DNA of 64,000 bases. It comes from Candidatus Desulfosporosinus nitrosoreducens. Its GTDB lineage: Bacteria > Bacillota > Desulfitobacteriia > Desulfitobacteriales > Desulfitobacteriaceae. The notes under the pieces were generated by a model. The model was not told where the DNA came from. It was given only the letters and a program-made list of their open reading frames with translations, and ran no database searches. The DNA is taken from the NCBI RefSeq assembly GCF_030954495.1, contig NZ_JAVHUW010000041.1:1-64000 (forward strand), written 5' to 3'. A program made the position numbers and the translations under genes. Shown here one piece after another: positions 1-8,306 of the stretch (within the stretch, counting starts at the first letter, position 1; each line of letters begins with the position of its first letter).

Positions 1-199
1 AAAAAGTGTTATTCCGGCCTTGATAAGCGGCGCGTGAGGTGACACCAGGATTACACTCTCAATATCCGCCTGAACAAGCCTACGGGCCAGCTCACGGTAG
101 GCATCCAAAGTGGCACGGCATTTTTGCACTTCTCCGCCCCCCGATTTCGGGTACAACGATAGGTGGATGCGGGACAAAACCTATGTAAACTAAACTCAT
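1..199 (-). pseudogene. AmmeMemoRadiSam system protein B-like (MEMO1 family), frameshifted, 3' part outside window
   Basis: The reading frame starts at an ATG (199-197) with a GGAGG ribosome site 8-9 bases upstream and opens with VYIGFVPHPPIVVPEIGG, the usual N-terminus of the MEMO1/class III extradiol dioxygenase-like protein B. After a run of six G (minus strand; plus-strand C137-142) the frame goes out of phase and stops within about 16 codons. If one G is removed, the frame stays open to the window edge and reads a family-like sequence including ILVSPHAPLIKAGIT. So one extra base in a homopolymer breaks the gene. It may be a true pseudogene, a slippage-prone phase-variable site or a sequencing error. 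The family identity is fairly secure from HPP and SPHAPL; the biochemical role of the family is poorly known. Confidence 0.7.
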
Positions 200-375
200 G
201 ATCAAATCCTCCTTTCCGGTAACCTCGCAACCACTAAAAAACCCCAACCCTCTTCTACACACCAAAACCAACTTACCTCCAACAAGCAATTACTCAAGTA
301 TTGAAGACACGCCAAAACAAAACAATGGACACCTATAGCAGCACGTACCGTCGTGCCAGATAACAAAAATCGAGT

Positions 376-500
376 GATCCGCTGACTAATCCGCTCTAAG
401 ACACCCGCTTCGGCAAGCGGTGAGTTAAGAGCGGCTAAGTCCCTGGATAAGTGCGACTAAGATTCAGAGGGAGTTAAAAACTCCACCTGAATCAAGTCTG
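376..500 (+). repeat. Two-hairpin dispersed repeat, copy 1 (full length)
   Basis: The first hairpin (384-441) is an imperfect palindrome of about 58 bases, with arms beginning GACTAATCCGCTCT and ending AGAGCGGCTAAGTC, and an inner CCGCTT/AAGCGG stem. A spacer of about 19 bases leads to a second hairpin (461-493) with arms GATTCAGAGGGAGTT and AACTCCACCTGAATC. A full inverted copy lies at 14058-14178 and a first-hairpin-only copy at 26602-26670. It has no coding capacity. It resembles a REP- or MITE-type element rather than a simple terminator. Confidence 0.85.
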
Positions 501-605
501 CTTTATTAACCTATGGAGAGATTTGGCTAAACAATCCTTTTTAAGTAAGCCTTGCTGTTTAAAAGCATAAAGGAAGCGGGCCAACAAAAATGTATTTTCT
601 AAGCA

Positions 606-635
606 AACAAGAGGCGCAATAAAACGCCTCTTGTT
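606..635 (-). terminator. Rho-independent terminator of the D-Ala-D-Ala carboxypeptidase gene
   Basis: An 11-bp perfect stem (AACAAGAGGCG / CGCCTCTTGTT) with an 8-base loop lies 33 bases downstream of the stop codon of the minus-strand gene. The tail on the minus strand is only moderately T-rich. Confidence 0.7.
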
Positions 636-668
636 AAAAACAAAGTCTCTATTCTGATTTTCAGATCT

Positions 669-1898
669 TTAGTATCTAATAAGTTTCCAAAGGATTGACG
701 GCGGTTGTATTGGCTTCGTGCTGCTAAGTTTAACCGTCTGGGTTTGTGAACCTGCACTGATTTTCAACGTCGCTACATTCTCATTTGCATTGATCGGCAA
801 CCCTGTCTTAACGTTGGTGATTGAAAGTGTCACTTTCATGCCCGGATAGCCAAAAACTTGGATGGCCTGACTTGTTTTTAAATCACTGGAAGAATTCCAA
901 GCACTTGTCACCTGACCAAATCCTGCCGGCGGTGTTACAGGATAGAGCTTAAACTGCGAACGCACCTGGTCTAAAATTTGGACATTAGACTCTAAAGCGC
1001 TTTGTAAAGACTGAGCGGTTTTTTGGCCTAACACTGCCGCTATAATAAAATGCTTTTCTTTGCCGACGACTACGGGCGTTGCCGAGACAAAACAACCGCC
1101 GGCCGGAGTGGTTGAGCCGGTCTTAATTCCCACAACTCCATGTTTCCCCAGCATGGAGTTAACGTTGTACACCGTACCGGCTACAGGAAGCGTAGCCTGG
1201 GGCATAGCAACAATTTCCTGGAAAACGGGATCTTCCATCGCAGCCTGAGCTATTTTAATTTGATCGACCGCGCTGCTTACCGTTGTAGTACTCACACCAC
1301 TGGGGTCGTCATAGTGGGTATCTTTCATACTCAGGGATTTAGCCGTTTCATTCATTTTGGTAACAAAAGCGGCTTCTGTTCCCGACACCCAGCGGGCGAG
1401 AGTCGTTGCGATATTATCCCCCGATGGCAGCATTAAGCCTTCTAAAAGCTGTCGCTCACTCAAGGTTTCTCCTTGAGCAACAGGCAAAACGGAATAACCG
1501 TTTTTGACACCATTCTGATAATCGGCTAAATCTTGGGCATTGATCGTTAAACTGGGCCCATCCTCCCCTGGTTTTAAAGGATGTTCTTTAAGTACTAAAT
1601 AAGCTGTCATCATTTTTGTCAAGCTAGCAATAGGGACGGAAATTTGCTGATCACTTGCAGCGACAACCCCCAAATTTTCCGTACCCACGGCTGATTCACC
1701 CTGATCAGGGAAGCTGACAGACAATTGACCGGGCAATGTGATATCCTGAGATAGCGGTTTCACCTCTATGTCAGGATAGGAACGACTGACCTGTACGATA
1801 CCAGCCACAATAATTAAAATTACTATGAGCAAAATCAGGGGACCTTTGGGCTTGGGAGATCTGGTTTTTGAAGTTTTCAACTTCGGAGAAACAGTCAT
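669..1898 (-). CDS. D-alanyl-D-alanine carboxypeptidase (peptidase S11, penicillin-binding protein 5/6 type)
   Basis: This enzyme trims the terminal D-Ala from peptidoglycan stem pentapeptides outside the membrane. The 409-residue protein has an N-terminal hydrophobic anchor (about residues 20-36). The three penicillin-binding motifs are in order: SLTK (nucleophile Ser92, Lys95), SGDN at 159-162 (an SxN-type variant, usually SGN) and KTGS at 259-262. The last 100 residues form the beta-rich C-terminal domain seen in DacA/DacF-type enzymes, but no C-terminal amphipathic anchor is evident, so the N-terminal segment probably holds it in the membrane. The start ATG has an AGGAGG site 6 bases upstream. 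It appears monocistronic, between its own terminator (606-635) and that of the VanW gene upstream. Whether it is the vegetative or a sporulation paralogue cannot be told. Confidence 0.92.
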   Translation of the reverse strand: MTVSPKLKTSKTRSPKPKGPLILLIVILIIVAGIVQVSRSYPDIEVKPLSQDITLPGQLSVSFPDQGESAVGTENLGVVAASDQQISVPIASLTKMMTAYLVLKEHPLKPGEDGPSLTINAQDLADYQNGVKNGYSVLPVAQGETLSERQLLEGLMLPSGDNIATTLARWVSGTEAAFVTKMNETAKSLSMKDTHYDDPSGVSTTTVSSAVDQIKIAQAAMEDPVFQEIVAMPQATLPVAGTVYNVNSMLGKHGVVGIKTGSTTPAGGCFVSATPVVVGKEKHFIIAAVLGQKTAQSLQSALESNVQILDQVRSQFKLYPVTPPAGFGQVTSAWNSSSDLKTSQAIQVFGYPGMKVTLSITNVKTGLPINANENVATLKISAGSQTQTVKLSSTKPIQPPSILWKLIRY

Positions 1899-2043
1899 GA
1901 GAAACCTCCTAGTTCTTTTTTGGAAAGATATCGAAACTAATTCTATTCTACAAGAAGTTCAATCTTACAACAATATTTATTTGCTGCCATATTTTTTCAA
2001 AAGCTTGACTGTTGAAGCATGAAAGAGGATCAATCGACATAAG

Positions 2044-2080
2044 ATAAGGCGAGTTGCTTCCAGGAAGCAACTCGCCTTAT
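2044..2080 (-). terminator. Strong terminator hairpin downstream of the VanW gene
   Basis: A perfect 17-bp stem (arm ATAAGGCGAGTTGCTTC, loop CAG) lies about 70 bases after the VanW stop codon and before the carboxypeptidase gene. The stem is unusually long and flawless. The following minus-strand sequence is T-rich (TTATCTTATGT). Confidence 0.75.
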
Positions 2081-2148
2081 TGTGTACTTAAGGCAAGAAT
2101 TGAGCCTTTACGGCCTTTACGGCAACGTCAAACGAAGGAGTTGACCGG

Positions 2149-3009
2149 TTATTTTTTAATTAAAGGTGCATATATATCGTGGCTGAGCAATGATTTAGTG
2201 ACATGTCCCTGAGCGTCTTTAACAATTTTCCATGTCTTAACAACGTATCCTTTTGAGCCGGCACGGCCTTTAATGGTTTTGATAATCTGCGGCTTTATCT
2301 GAACTATTTTGCCGGTTTTCTCACCATAAATTTGCAACGTTAATAGGCCTGACTGAACTTTGGCGCGAATGTAAATGGGACTGTTCGTGTTATTCTTAAA
2401 TTTGAAATCTATCCTCGGATAGTATACTGTAGCATCTTGCCCTAACGGTGCATATACAATAGGCACTTGGTGAGGAACACGTTCAACAACCGGCAGATCT
2501 GCCAACAACACGGCATTATATAAGGTTGAAGAAACCTGGCATATTCCTCCACCAATAGCAGAAATATAGCGGTTCTTGCTTAAAATATAGGCGTCTTTGT
2601 ATCCTTTTTTTAAAGTTCGCTCGCCGACTGTGCTATTGAAAGAAAATACGTTTCCCGGATATATTATTTTATTGTTAAGGGCTTGCGCTGCCAAGGTTAA
2701 ATTTCTGGAACGGTTTTTTTCCCTAATATCAAATTTCGTGCTATATTCACCGATAACTCCGGTTGCAGCCGGGGACTTCGGCCTTTTAGCCCCTTGTTGA
2801 GCAGGTGCATTTAGGACTATGTTCCTTACTGCGGTTTGCTCGGACAAACTTTGTCCTGCTATTTTCTTGAGATCGCTCGGAATGGATAGCTGAGAAACAT
2901 TAGGAAATTTTGTAACGGAGACAGCTTTAAAACCAGATAAAATTACAATAAACAAGCATATTGCCAGAATTAGTTTATGGCGGTGATATTTTAGCAATCT
3001 TTTCTTCAC
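2149..3009 (-). CDS. VanW family protein (YoaR-like), membrane anchored
   Basis: The 286-residue protein has an N-terminal signal anchor (about 12-30) and a VanW domain over roughly residues 95-235. The family signature is clear: FSFNSTVGERT, then AIGGGICQVSSTLYNAVL, then YPRIDFKFKNNT. VanW proteins occur beside vancomycin-resistance and spore-envelope genes, but their biochemical activity is unknown, so only a cell-envelope role can be inferred. The start is uncertain. The first in-frame codon after a stop is GTG (3009), but the purine-rich AGAGGGA touches it directly; a TTG four codons later (2997) has better spacing. The gene is followed by a very strong terminator and is not co-transcribed with its neighbours. 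Confidence 0.85.
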   Translation of the reverse strand: MKKRLLKYHRHKLILAICLFIVILSGFKAVSVTKFPNVSQLSIPSDLKKIAGQSLSEQTAVRNIVLNAPAQQGAKRPKSPAATGVIGEYSTKFDIREKNRSRNLTLAAQALNNKIIYPGNVFSFNSTVGERTLKKGYKDAYILSKNRYISAIGGGICQVSSTLYNAVLLADLPVVERVPHQVPIVYAPLGQDATVYYPRIDFKFKNNTNSPIYIRAKVQSGLLTLQIYGEKTGKIVQIKPQIIKTIKGRAGSKGYVVKTWKIVKDAQGHVTKSLLSHDIYAPLIKK

Positions 3010-3160
3010 TCCCTCTGGATCTTTCTAAGAAACGTTAAAAGGATCAAAGGGATCGGAATCAGCAATTCCATAATCATTAAACTACATTCATATTTTTTGC
3101 AATAGCCTGTTAGATTATTGAGAAAAACCAACGTAATATTAGCATATAATGTTACATTTT

Positions 3161-3197
3161 ACCTGCCGAGGCTTCCGGAAGCTTATTTTGGCAGGTT
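3161..3197. repeat. Inverted repeat between the VanW gene and the riboswitch
   Basis: ACCTGCC pairs with GGCAGGT, and a nested GCTTCCGGAAGC palindrome sits between them. It lies in the divergent promoter region upstream of the c-di-AMP riboswitch. It could be an operator or a remnant terminator. No function is assigned. Confidence 0.4.
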
Positions 3198-3296
3198 TAC
3201 TTTCAAATTTTGTTTTTTTCCAGATATTGCATAGTATTTATTGCAGGATATTCAGATATATTGTCGAATTTTCAGCTTTATGAACTATAACAAAAA

Positions 3297-3420
3297 AAGC
3301 TGAATCTAGGTTACCCTAGAGCGGGGGAATTTTCCAATGGGGTGAATCACGTGATAAACGCGTAGGGCTTAAACCTTCCTGCCCGAATCCGTCAACTAAC
3401 CTCGTAAGCTAAGAAAGGTG
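3297..3420 (+). promoter_or_regulatory. c-di-AMP riboswitch (ydaO/yuaA leader)
   Basis: The leader of the NlpC/P60 gene carries the conserved blocks of the ydaO/yuaA class in order: AGCTGAATCTAGG...CTAGAGCGGGGGAA, TGGGGTGAATC, GTAGGGCTTAAACC, then CCCGAATCCGTCAACTAACC and CTCGTAAGCTAAGAAAGG. These match the remembered B. subtilis ydaO consensus closely. The class binds the second messenger cyclic di-AMP and turns off cell-wall hydrolase and ion-transport genes when ligand is high. The 3' end runs straight into the ribosome site (AAAGGTG) with the ATG at 3429, and no separate terminator hairpin fits between. Control may therefore be at translation initiation, which is an inference. Confidence 0.9.
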
Positions 3421-3428
3421 AAAACAGA

Positions 3429-4151
3429 ATGAAATTGTCCCCAGGCCTGTCTCGGCTATCCGGAGTTATTCTTTCCGGAATGCTTTTGACAGGTAATGTT
3501 TTAGCTCCGTCAACGTCTCAGACTTTGTCTGCCAGTCCTTTATTGGCCCCGGTGTCTTTGGCCGATTATTCCGGACCGGCCAGCGTTCCCCGCTTCTTAC
3601 ATCAGCAGTCTCAAGCGAATGTCGGGACAAAGGTTATGGCAACAACTAAGGAAGCGGACCCGACTCCAACAAACAATAACCAAAACGAAAGCAGTTCACC
3701 AGGCAACAGCACACAACCGGTACAAATAGCTCAAGCCTCACCGTCTAAAACTCAGCCAGCAGAAAAAGTGTCTCGCGGGAGCAGCAGTTTTTCCGAGATG
3801 ATTGATCATGCACTCAGTTTAGTGGGAACACCTTATGTTTTTGGGGGAACATCGCGAACGGGTTTTGACTGTTCAGGATTCACCCAATACATATACTCAG
3901 GGTCCGGTATCTCTCTGCCCCGCACCTCTTACGCGCAATATGCTTCAGGTGTTGCCGTCAGTAAAGATGAGCTTCAGCCCGGTGACTTAGTATTTTTTAC
4001 GACCTATTCTAAAGGAGCTTCTCATGTGGGAATATATATTGGCGGGGGACGTTTTGTTCACGCCGATAACCCTCGTGTTGGGGTAACTATCACAAACCTC
4101 AGCAATAGCTTTTATACCAGTCATTATCTCGGCGCCCGCAGGTATGGCTAA
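3429..4151 (+). CDS. NlpC/P60 family cell-wall endopeptidase under c-di-AMP riboswitch
   Basis: The 240-residue secreted protein has a signal peptide (about 1-36), a low-complexity Ser/Thr/Gln/Pro linker (about 60-120) and a C-terminal NlpC/P60 domain (about 122-240). This family hydrolyses the gamma-D-Glu to diamino acid bond in peptidoglycan stem peptides. The catalytic Cys148 is in FDCSGF, His199 in SHVGIYIG, and the third polar residue is probably His211 in FVHADN. There is no PG-binding, SH3 or LysM module; the linker probably spans the wall. The ATG at 3429 follows AAGGTGAAAACAGA. The gene is alone behind the riboswitch, matching the class's best-known regulon of cell-wall hydrolases. 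Confidence 0.92.
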   Translation: MKLSPGLSRLSGVILSGMLLTGNVLAPSTSQTLSASPLLAPVSLADYSGPASVPRFLHQQSQANVGTKVMATTKEADPTPTNNNQNESSSPGNSTQPVQIAQASPSKTQPAEKVSRGSSSFSEMIDHALSLVGTPYVFGGTSRTGFDCSGFTQYIYSGSGISLPRTSYAQYASGVAVSKDELQPGDLVFFTTYSKGASHVGIYIGGGRFVHADNPRVGVTITNLSNSFYTSHYLGARRYG

Positions 4152-4180
4152 TACCCTTAGTTCTCCATCCCGTGAGCTTA

Positions 4181-4250
4181 AGCAAACAAACTGGAAATTC
4201 CCCAGTAGGCTGAGCTCATTAAGCATCAACATACCGGGGAATTGTTTGCT
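4181..4250. repeat. Large imperfect inverted repeat between convergent genes
   Basis: AAGCAAACAA...AAATTCCCC (4181-4203) is mirrored by GGGGAATTGTTTGCT (4236-4250), with a five-base bulge in the left arm. It lies between the 3' ends of the NlpC/P60 gene (plus) and the ABC permease gene (minus), where a bidirectional terminator would be expected, though T-runs are lacking. Confidence 0.45.
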
Positions 4251-4280
4251 CCCGATTCCGGTCAAAACTGTTTGCTGTAT

Positions 4281-5501
4281 CTATTCGAAACGCAGGGCGT
4301 CAATGGGGTTTAATTTTGCTGCCTTTTGCGCTGGGAATACTCCAAAAATTATTCCAATAGCAGCCGAAAAGGCAAAGGCCATGACGATAGGAGAGGTGGA
4401 AACTTGGGTGGACATACCTTCCAATTTACTCAATAGTTCTGCTCCCCCGGCCCCAAAGAGAATGCCTATAATGCCGCCCAGCATACTTATGATAACCGCC
4501 TCAATCAGAAATTGCAGCATAATCGTTTTTCGTTTGGCACCGATTGCTTTGCGAATCCCAATTTCTCTTGTACGTTCCGTCACGGATACCAACATAATGT
4601 TCATGATTCCGATTCCGCCGACTAAAAGAGAGATGGCGGCTACTCCGCTGAGCAAGAGGGTTAAGGATTGAGAAACTCCTTCCGCAGTTGACAAGATGTC
4701 CGATTGACTTGTGACTGTAAAATCATTAGCTTCACTTCCGGTCAGGCCATGCTGTTGCCTTAAAATCTGGGATGTTTCAGCACTGGCCGCAGTCATTAAA
4801 TCGGAACTTTTCGCTTCAACATAAATCGTCCGGATGCTTTTAGAGCCAATAAGCCGATTTTGCGCTGAAGAGATGGGGACCAGGATTTGATCGTCGTTGT
4901 TGCTTGTTCCACTTGATCCTTTGCTTTGCAACACCCCGATAATTTCAAAAGGCACTTGGTCAATGTTGATGGTTTGTCCTACCATATTGGTATTCGGGCT
5001 GCCCGTTAAGTCTTGAACAACAGTAGTGCCGATGACAGCAACCTGGGCATTATTTTGATTTTCCTGGTCTGTGAAAAACCGTCCAATACTTGCCTGCTGA
5101 TTGCGGACGTCTGCATAAGAAGGTGTTGTTCCGATGACCTGCGTACTAGTATTCTGACTCCCGAAAACGACTTGAACTTGTTTGCTGGCCGAGGGTGCTA
5201 CATTAGACACATCATTAGCTCCGCTTTTAATCGCATTAACATCATCCATAGTCATATTAGTTAAACTTCCGCTTCCCCCCTTGACGCCTCCAGTGTTGGA
5301 CTGTCCAGGGGACACAATGAGCAGGTTTGATCCGAGCCCTTGAATTTGTCCGGCAACGGAAGCTTTTGCTCCCTGGCCGATGGATACCATAATAATCACG
5401 GCGCCTACTCCGATAATGATGCCTAACATTGTGAGAATCGAGCGAAGTTTGTTGGATTTCAGGCCGCGCAGGGCAATCCTGATGTTCTCAAGAAAATTCA
5501 T
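4281..5501 (-). CDS. MacB-like ABC transporter permease (FtsX domain)
   Basis: The 406-residue permease has the MacB layout: one transmembrane helix near residues 20-42 following SNKLRSILTMLGIIIGVGAV, a large extracytoplasmic MacB core domain (about 50-270), and three C-terminal helices with the FtsX signature (TERTREIGIRKAIGAKR near 310-325). It works with the upstream ATPase and adaptor as a tripartite-style mechanotransmission transporter exporting peptides, lipids or drugs. The substrate cannot be told. The start ATG overlaps the ATPase stop by one base (TAATG), showing translational coupling. It is the third and last gene of the operon. Confidence 0.9.
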   Translation of the reverse strand: MNFLENIRIALRGLKSNKLRSILTMLGIIIGVGAVIIMVSIGQGAKASVAGQIQGLGSNLLIVSPGQSNTGGVKGGSGSLTNMTMDDVNAIKSGANDVSNVAPSASKQVQVVFGSQNTSTQVIGTTPSYADVRNQQASIGRFFTDQENQNNAQVAVIGTTVVQDLTGSPNTNMVGQTINIDQVPFEIIGVLQSKGSSGTSNNDDQILVPISSAQNRLIGSKSIRTIYVEAKSSDLMTAASAETSQILRQQHGLTGSEANDFTVTSQSDILSTAEGVSQSLTLLLSGVAAISLLVGGIGIMNIMLVSVTERTREIGIRKAIGAKRKTIMLQFLIEAVIISMLGGIIGILFGAGGAELLSKLEGMSTQVSTSPIVMAFAFSAAIGIIFGVFPAQKAAKLNPIDALRFE

Positions 5502-6244
5502 TAGCTGGCCACCTCCCTGTGCCAGTGTTCGTCCAGTTTTAGATAGCCGCCTTGAGCAATGCTTCGGTTTTTGACAGTCTCGTCCCGGTCAATGCGGCCA
5601 TCTTTAAAATGGATAATTCGTTTGCTGTATTGGGCAATATCCGATTCGTGAGTAACCAGGACAATCGTTATTCCTATGGCGTTGAGCTGTTGAAAAATGC
5701 TCATGATTTCGATGCTCGACGTACTGTCCAGATTGCCTGTCGGTTCATCGGCCATAAGGATCGCGGGTTTGTTGACGAGGGAGCGGGCAATGGCAACCCG
5801 CTGCTGTTGCCCGCCTGACAGTTCATTGGGTTTATGGTCGATACGCTCGGAGAGGCCGACGGCCGCCAGGGCGTTTATAGCTTTGAGTCTTCGTTCCCCT
5901 GCGCTGATCCCGTTATAAAGCATCGGCAATTCTACGTTTTCCAAAGCGCTTGTTCGCGCTAAAAGGTTGAAGCTCTGGAAAACAAAGCCTATCTTCCGAT
6001 TGCGGATTTCGGCCAAATCATCCTCGCGGGTGTGCTTGATATTTAAATTATCGAGCAAAAATTCTCCCGAGGTAGCGGTATCCAAACAACCGAGAATATT
6101 CATCATAGTCGATTTGCCTGAGCCGGAAGGTCCCATAATGGCAACAAATTCTCCATCTTCCACTGTCAGGTTAATTCCGGAAAGCGCTCTGAGCTCTATA
6201 TCTCCTGTTTTATAAATTTTGACTATATCTTTAAGAATAATCAT
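5501..6244 (-). CDS. MacB/LolD-like ABC transporter ATP-binding protein
   Basis: This 247-residue nucleotide-binding domain powers the adjacent FtsX-type permease. All motifs are intact: Walker [10 protein letters not shown] (38-46), Q-loop Gln90, signature LSGGQQQR (142-149), Walker B ILMADE (162-167) and switch His199. The sequence is closest to the MacB/LolD/SalX group ([19 protein letters not shown]). It lies 21 bases downstream of the adaptor gene and overlaps the permease gene by one base. A short C-terminal tail (about 220-247) extends past the usual domain. Confidence 0.95.
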   Translation of the reverse strand: MIILKDIVKIYKTGDIELRALSGINLTVEDGEFVAIMGPSGSGKSTMMNILGCLDTATSGEFLLDNLNIKHTREDDLAEIRNRKIGFVFQSFNLLARTSALENVELPMLYNGISAGERRLKAINALAAVGLSERIDHKPNELSGGQQQRVAIARSLVNKPAILMADEPTGNLDSTSSIEIMSIFQQLNAIGITIVLVTHESDIAQYSKRIIHFKDGRIDRDETVKNRSIAQGGYLKLDEHWHREVAS

Positions 6245-6265
6245 CCTATCACCTGCTTCCTAAGA

Positions 6266-7774
6266 TTAGGACCGGCTGAATGAGCCGCCATTGCCGCCTG
6301 TAAAGCTGCCTCTGCCACCACCGGCTCCGCTGTAACCGCCGCCGTAGCTGCCGTTGCTTCCGCTAAGGGCTTTATTTAGAGAATTACCTGTCTGTGAGGT
6401 CTGAGAGTCTTTCGTCTGGGTGCTCCGAGTTCCTATGACGACTTTATCCCCTTCCTCAAGTCCTTGAACGACTTCGACGTTTTTGCCATCGTCAAGCCCT
6501 GTTTGAACCGTACGAACGACGGGAACAGATGAACCGCTTGAAAGCAAAGAAACAGTTTCTTGGGAACCGTTTGTATGAATTGCCGAACTGGGGACTGTCA
6601 GAACGTTTTGCTTTTCGGCAACAATAATTGTCACGTTAGCGCTCATTCCGGATTTCATTTCATTGTCTTGATTAGCAACATTAACTGTTACATTAAAGGT
6701 CGTTACACCGCTTTGAGAAGTACCCGTGGGACTCACTTGAGTCACACTCCCTGAAAAGGTTTGGCCTTGATAGGCATCCAAAGTAATATTAGCTGACTGA
6801 CCGACACTGACCTTAGCGATATCTACCTGATTGACGGGAACAACAACTTGCATCGTATCTGAAGTGCCGATCATGGAAATAAAGGCACTGCTGCCGGAGC
6901 TGCTCCCTTGACTATTTCCTGAGCTGCCGTTTCCGGAACTTCCTGAAGGGCTTCCTCCGACTTGACCATTAACGGCCGTCACGGTTCCGTCCGCAGGCGC
7001 TTTAATTACAGCACTGTCTAAAGCTTCCTGAGCACTGCTCAAGGTTGTTTTCGCTTGATCGACCTGATTTTGAGCCAGTTGAACATCGGTGCTGCTAGGT
7101 CCGGCATTCGCTTGGCTGACCTGAGCCTCTGCTGTTTTCAAATCTGCCTGGGCCAACTGGTAGCTGATAGAGGCCTGTGATATGGCTGAGTTTAAATCCG
7201 CCGTATTATCCAGGTAATCTTGCAGCGTTGAAAGTTGGGAATTTGAGCCTTGCCCGGCTGCTTGCAGCTTTTGAATCGCCGCTTTGAGGGTAGCGGAGCT
7301 TTTATAACTTTCGAGGGTTTGCAAATTGCTCAGGGCGCTGGCTTCACTTGATTGAGCCTTAAGCACCGCACTTTGGGCATTTAAGACATTAACTTCTGAG
7401 GGAGGCGCGTAAAGCTGATTTAGCTTTAATTGGGCTTGAGTCAGAGCATTCTGGTCTTGGGTTACTTGTTGCTGAGCCTGAGTTGGGTCTAATTTTGCCA
7501 AGACCTGTCCGGATTTGACTTGATCCCCAACCTTAACATCAATCTCAGTAATTTTTCCTCCGCTGCTCGAAGACAAATCGTATTGGTTGAGCGCTTGAAT
7601 TGTTCCTGTAGCGCTGACGGATTTTTCAACAGTCCCTATGCGTACGTTGCCGGTAATATAACTTGGAGTAGATGCTTTGGCATTTTGAGTGTTATAAAAT
7701 ATATTTCCGCCTACTAGAGCCACCGCTATTATCAAGACACCCGAAATAACATAATCAATCGGTCTTTTTTTCAT
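6266..7774 (-). CDS. MacA/HlyD-type efflux adaptor (periplasmic adaptor family)
   Basis: The start is set at the ATG at 7774, which has AGGAG ten bases upstream; an in-frame codon 16 residues earlier lacks a ribosome site. The 502-residue protein has an N-terminal membrane anchor (about 8-26), a split lipoyl domain (GGKITEIDVKVGDQVKSGQ and VIKAPADGTVTAV) around a long alpha-helical coiled-coil hairpin (about 110-265), then beta-barrel and membrane-proximal domains. Two Gly/Ser-rich stretches stand out: one near 275-300, inside the second lipoyl half, and a C-terminal tail of about 40 residues. It is the first gene of a three-gene adaptor-ATPase-permease operon. In a Gram-positive cell it would bridge the permease and the outer wall space. 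Confidence 0.92.
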   Translation of the reverse strand: MKKRPIDYVISGVLIIAVALVGGNIFYNTQNAKASTPSYITGNVRIGTVEKSVSATGTIQALNQYDLSSSSGGKITEIDVKVGDQVKSGQVLAKLDPTQAQQQVTQDQNALTQAQLKLNQLYAPPSEVNVLNAQSAVLKAQSSEASALSNLQTLESYKSSATLKAAIQKLQAAGQGSNSQLSTLQDYLDNTADLNSAISQASISYQLAQADLKTAEAQVSQANAGPSSTDVQLAQNQVDQAKTTLSSAQEALDSAVIKAPADGTVTAVNGQVGGSPSGSSGNGSSGNSQGSSSGSSAFISMIGTSDTMQVVVPVNQVDIAKVSVGQSANITLDAYQGQTFSGSVTQVSPTGTSQSGVTTFNVTVNVANQDNEMKSGMSANVTIIVAEKQNVLTVPSSAIHTNGSQETVSLLSSGSSVPVVRTVQTGLDDGKNVEVVQGLEEGDKVVIGTRSTQTKDSQTSQTGNSLNKALSGSNGSYGGGYSGAGGGRGSFTGGNGGSFSRS

Positions 7775-8306
7775 AATCAGCACACTCCTGTTAATAATTA
7801 ATGTTCTTATTAAAGATTCCAAAGAAGATTTTGTGTAGCAATTGAGATCTTACCATATTAAACAGAGGAATGTGTGAATAATCTATGAAGATCAAGCGAT
7901 AAAACTCTAGATTTATTAACTTTCTTACCATTGATTTCTAGAAAATAAACAATTATATGTTCTAAACGTTTTATGATTTTAAATAGGATAATTTTTATTC
8001 TGTTTTAATCACTTATGAAATTCGAATCAATTTGTATAGCCTTTTTAGACTAAATAAGCCAGAGAAGGGTTGAAATAAAGCCACTAAATATTCAGTCGTC
8101 GCTGATCCGGGTTCGGGCACTAAAGTTCATGGTTTGAAAAGAATTGTGTTATAAACCTAAACCGCTTAATTAAAAGGCCTTAAAGAATTGTTAATAATTT
8201 TCCCATAGCTTTTAAATAATTTCCAGACAGCATGTTCAGTTTTCTTTTGTATAATAGATTTTGTCATATCCCTAAGTTTCCTAATAAATCATAAAGGAGT
8301 TGTTCT
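7775..8306. other. Divergent promoter region, no gene seen
   Basis: This AT-rich 530-base stretch lies between the efflux operon (minus) and an NlpC/P60 gene (plus). A TATAAT near 8252-8257 could be the -10 of the plus gene but has no good -35 partner. I see no riboswitch like that of the other NlpC/P60 gene and no open frame of note. Confidence 0.4.

Larger units (their letters stand above)
200..668. other. Intergenic stretch with repeat copy and terminator
   Basis: No convincing gene is seen. It holds the ribosome site of the leftmost gene, copy 1 of the two-hairpin repeat (376-500) and the terminator of the carboxypeptidase gene (606-635). The rest, about 205-370 and 500-600, is AT-rich and shows nothing recognisable. 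Confidence 0.6.

Noticed and set aside
7775..8306. Search for a second c-di-AMP riboswitch ahead of the PG-binding NlpC/P60 gene
   Set aside because: None of the conserved blocks (GGGGTGAATC, CCCGAATCCGTCA) is present.
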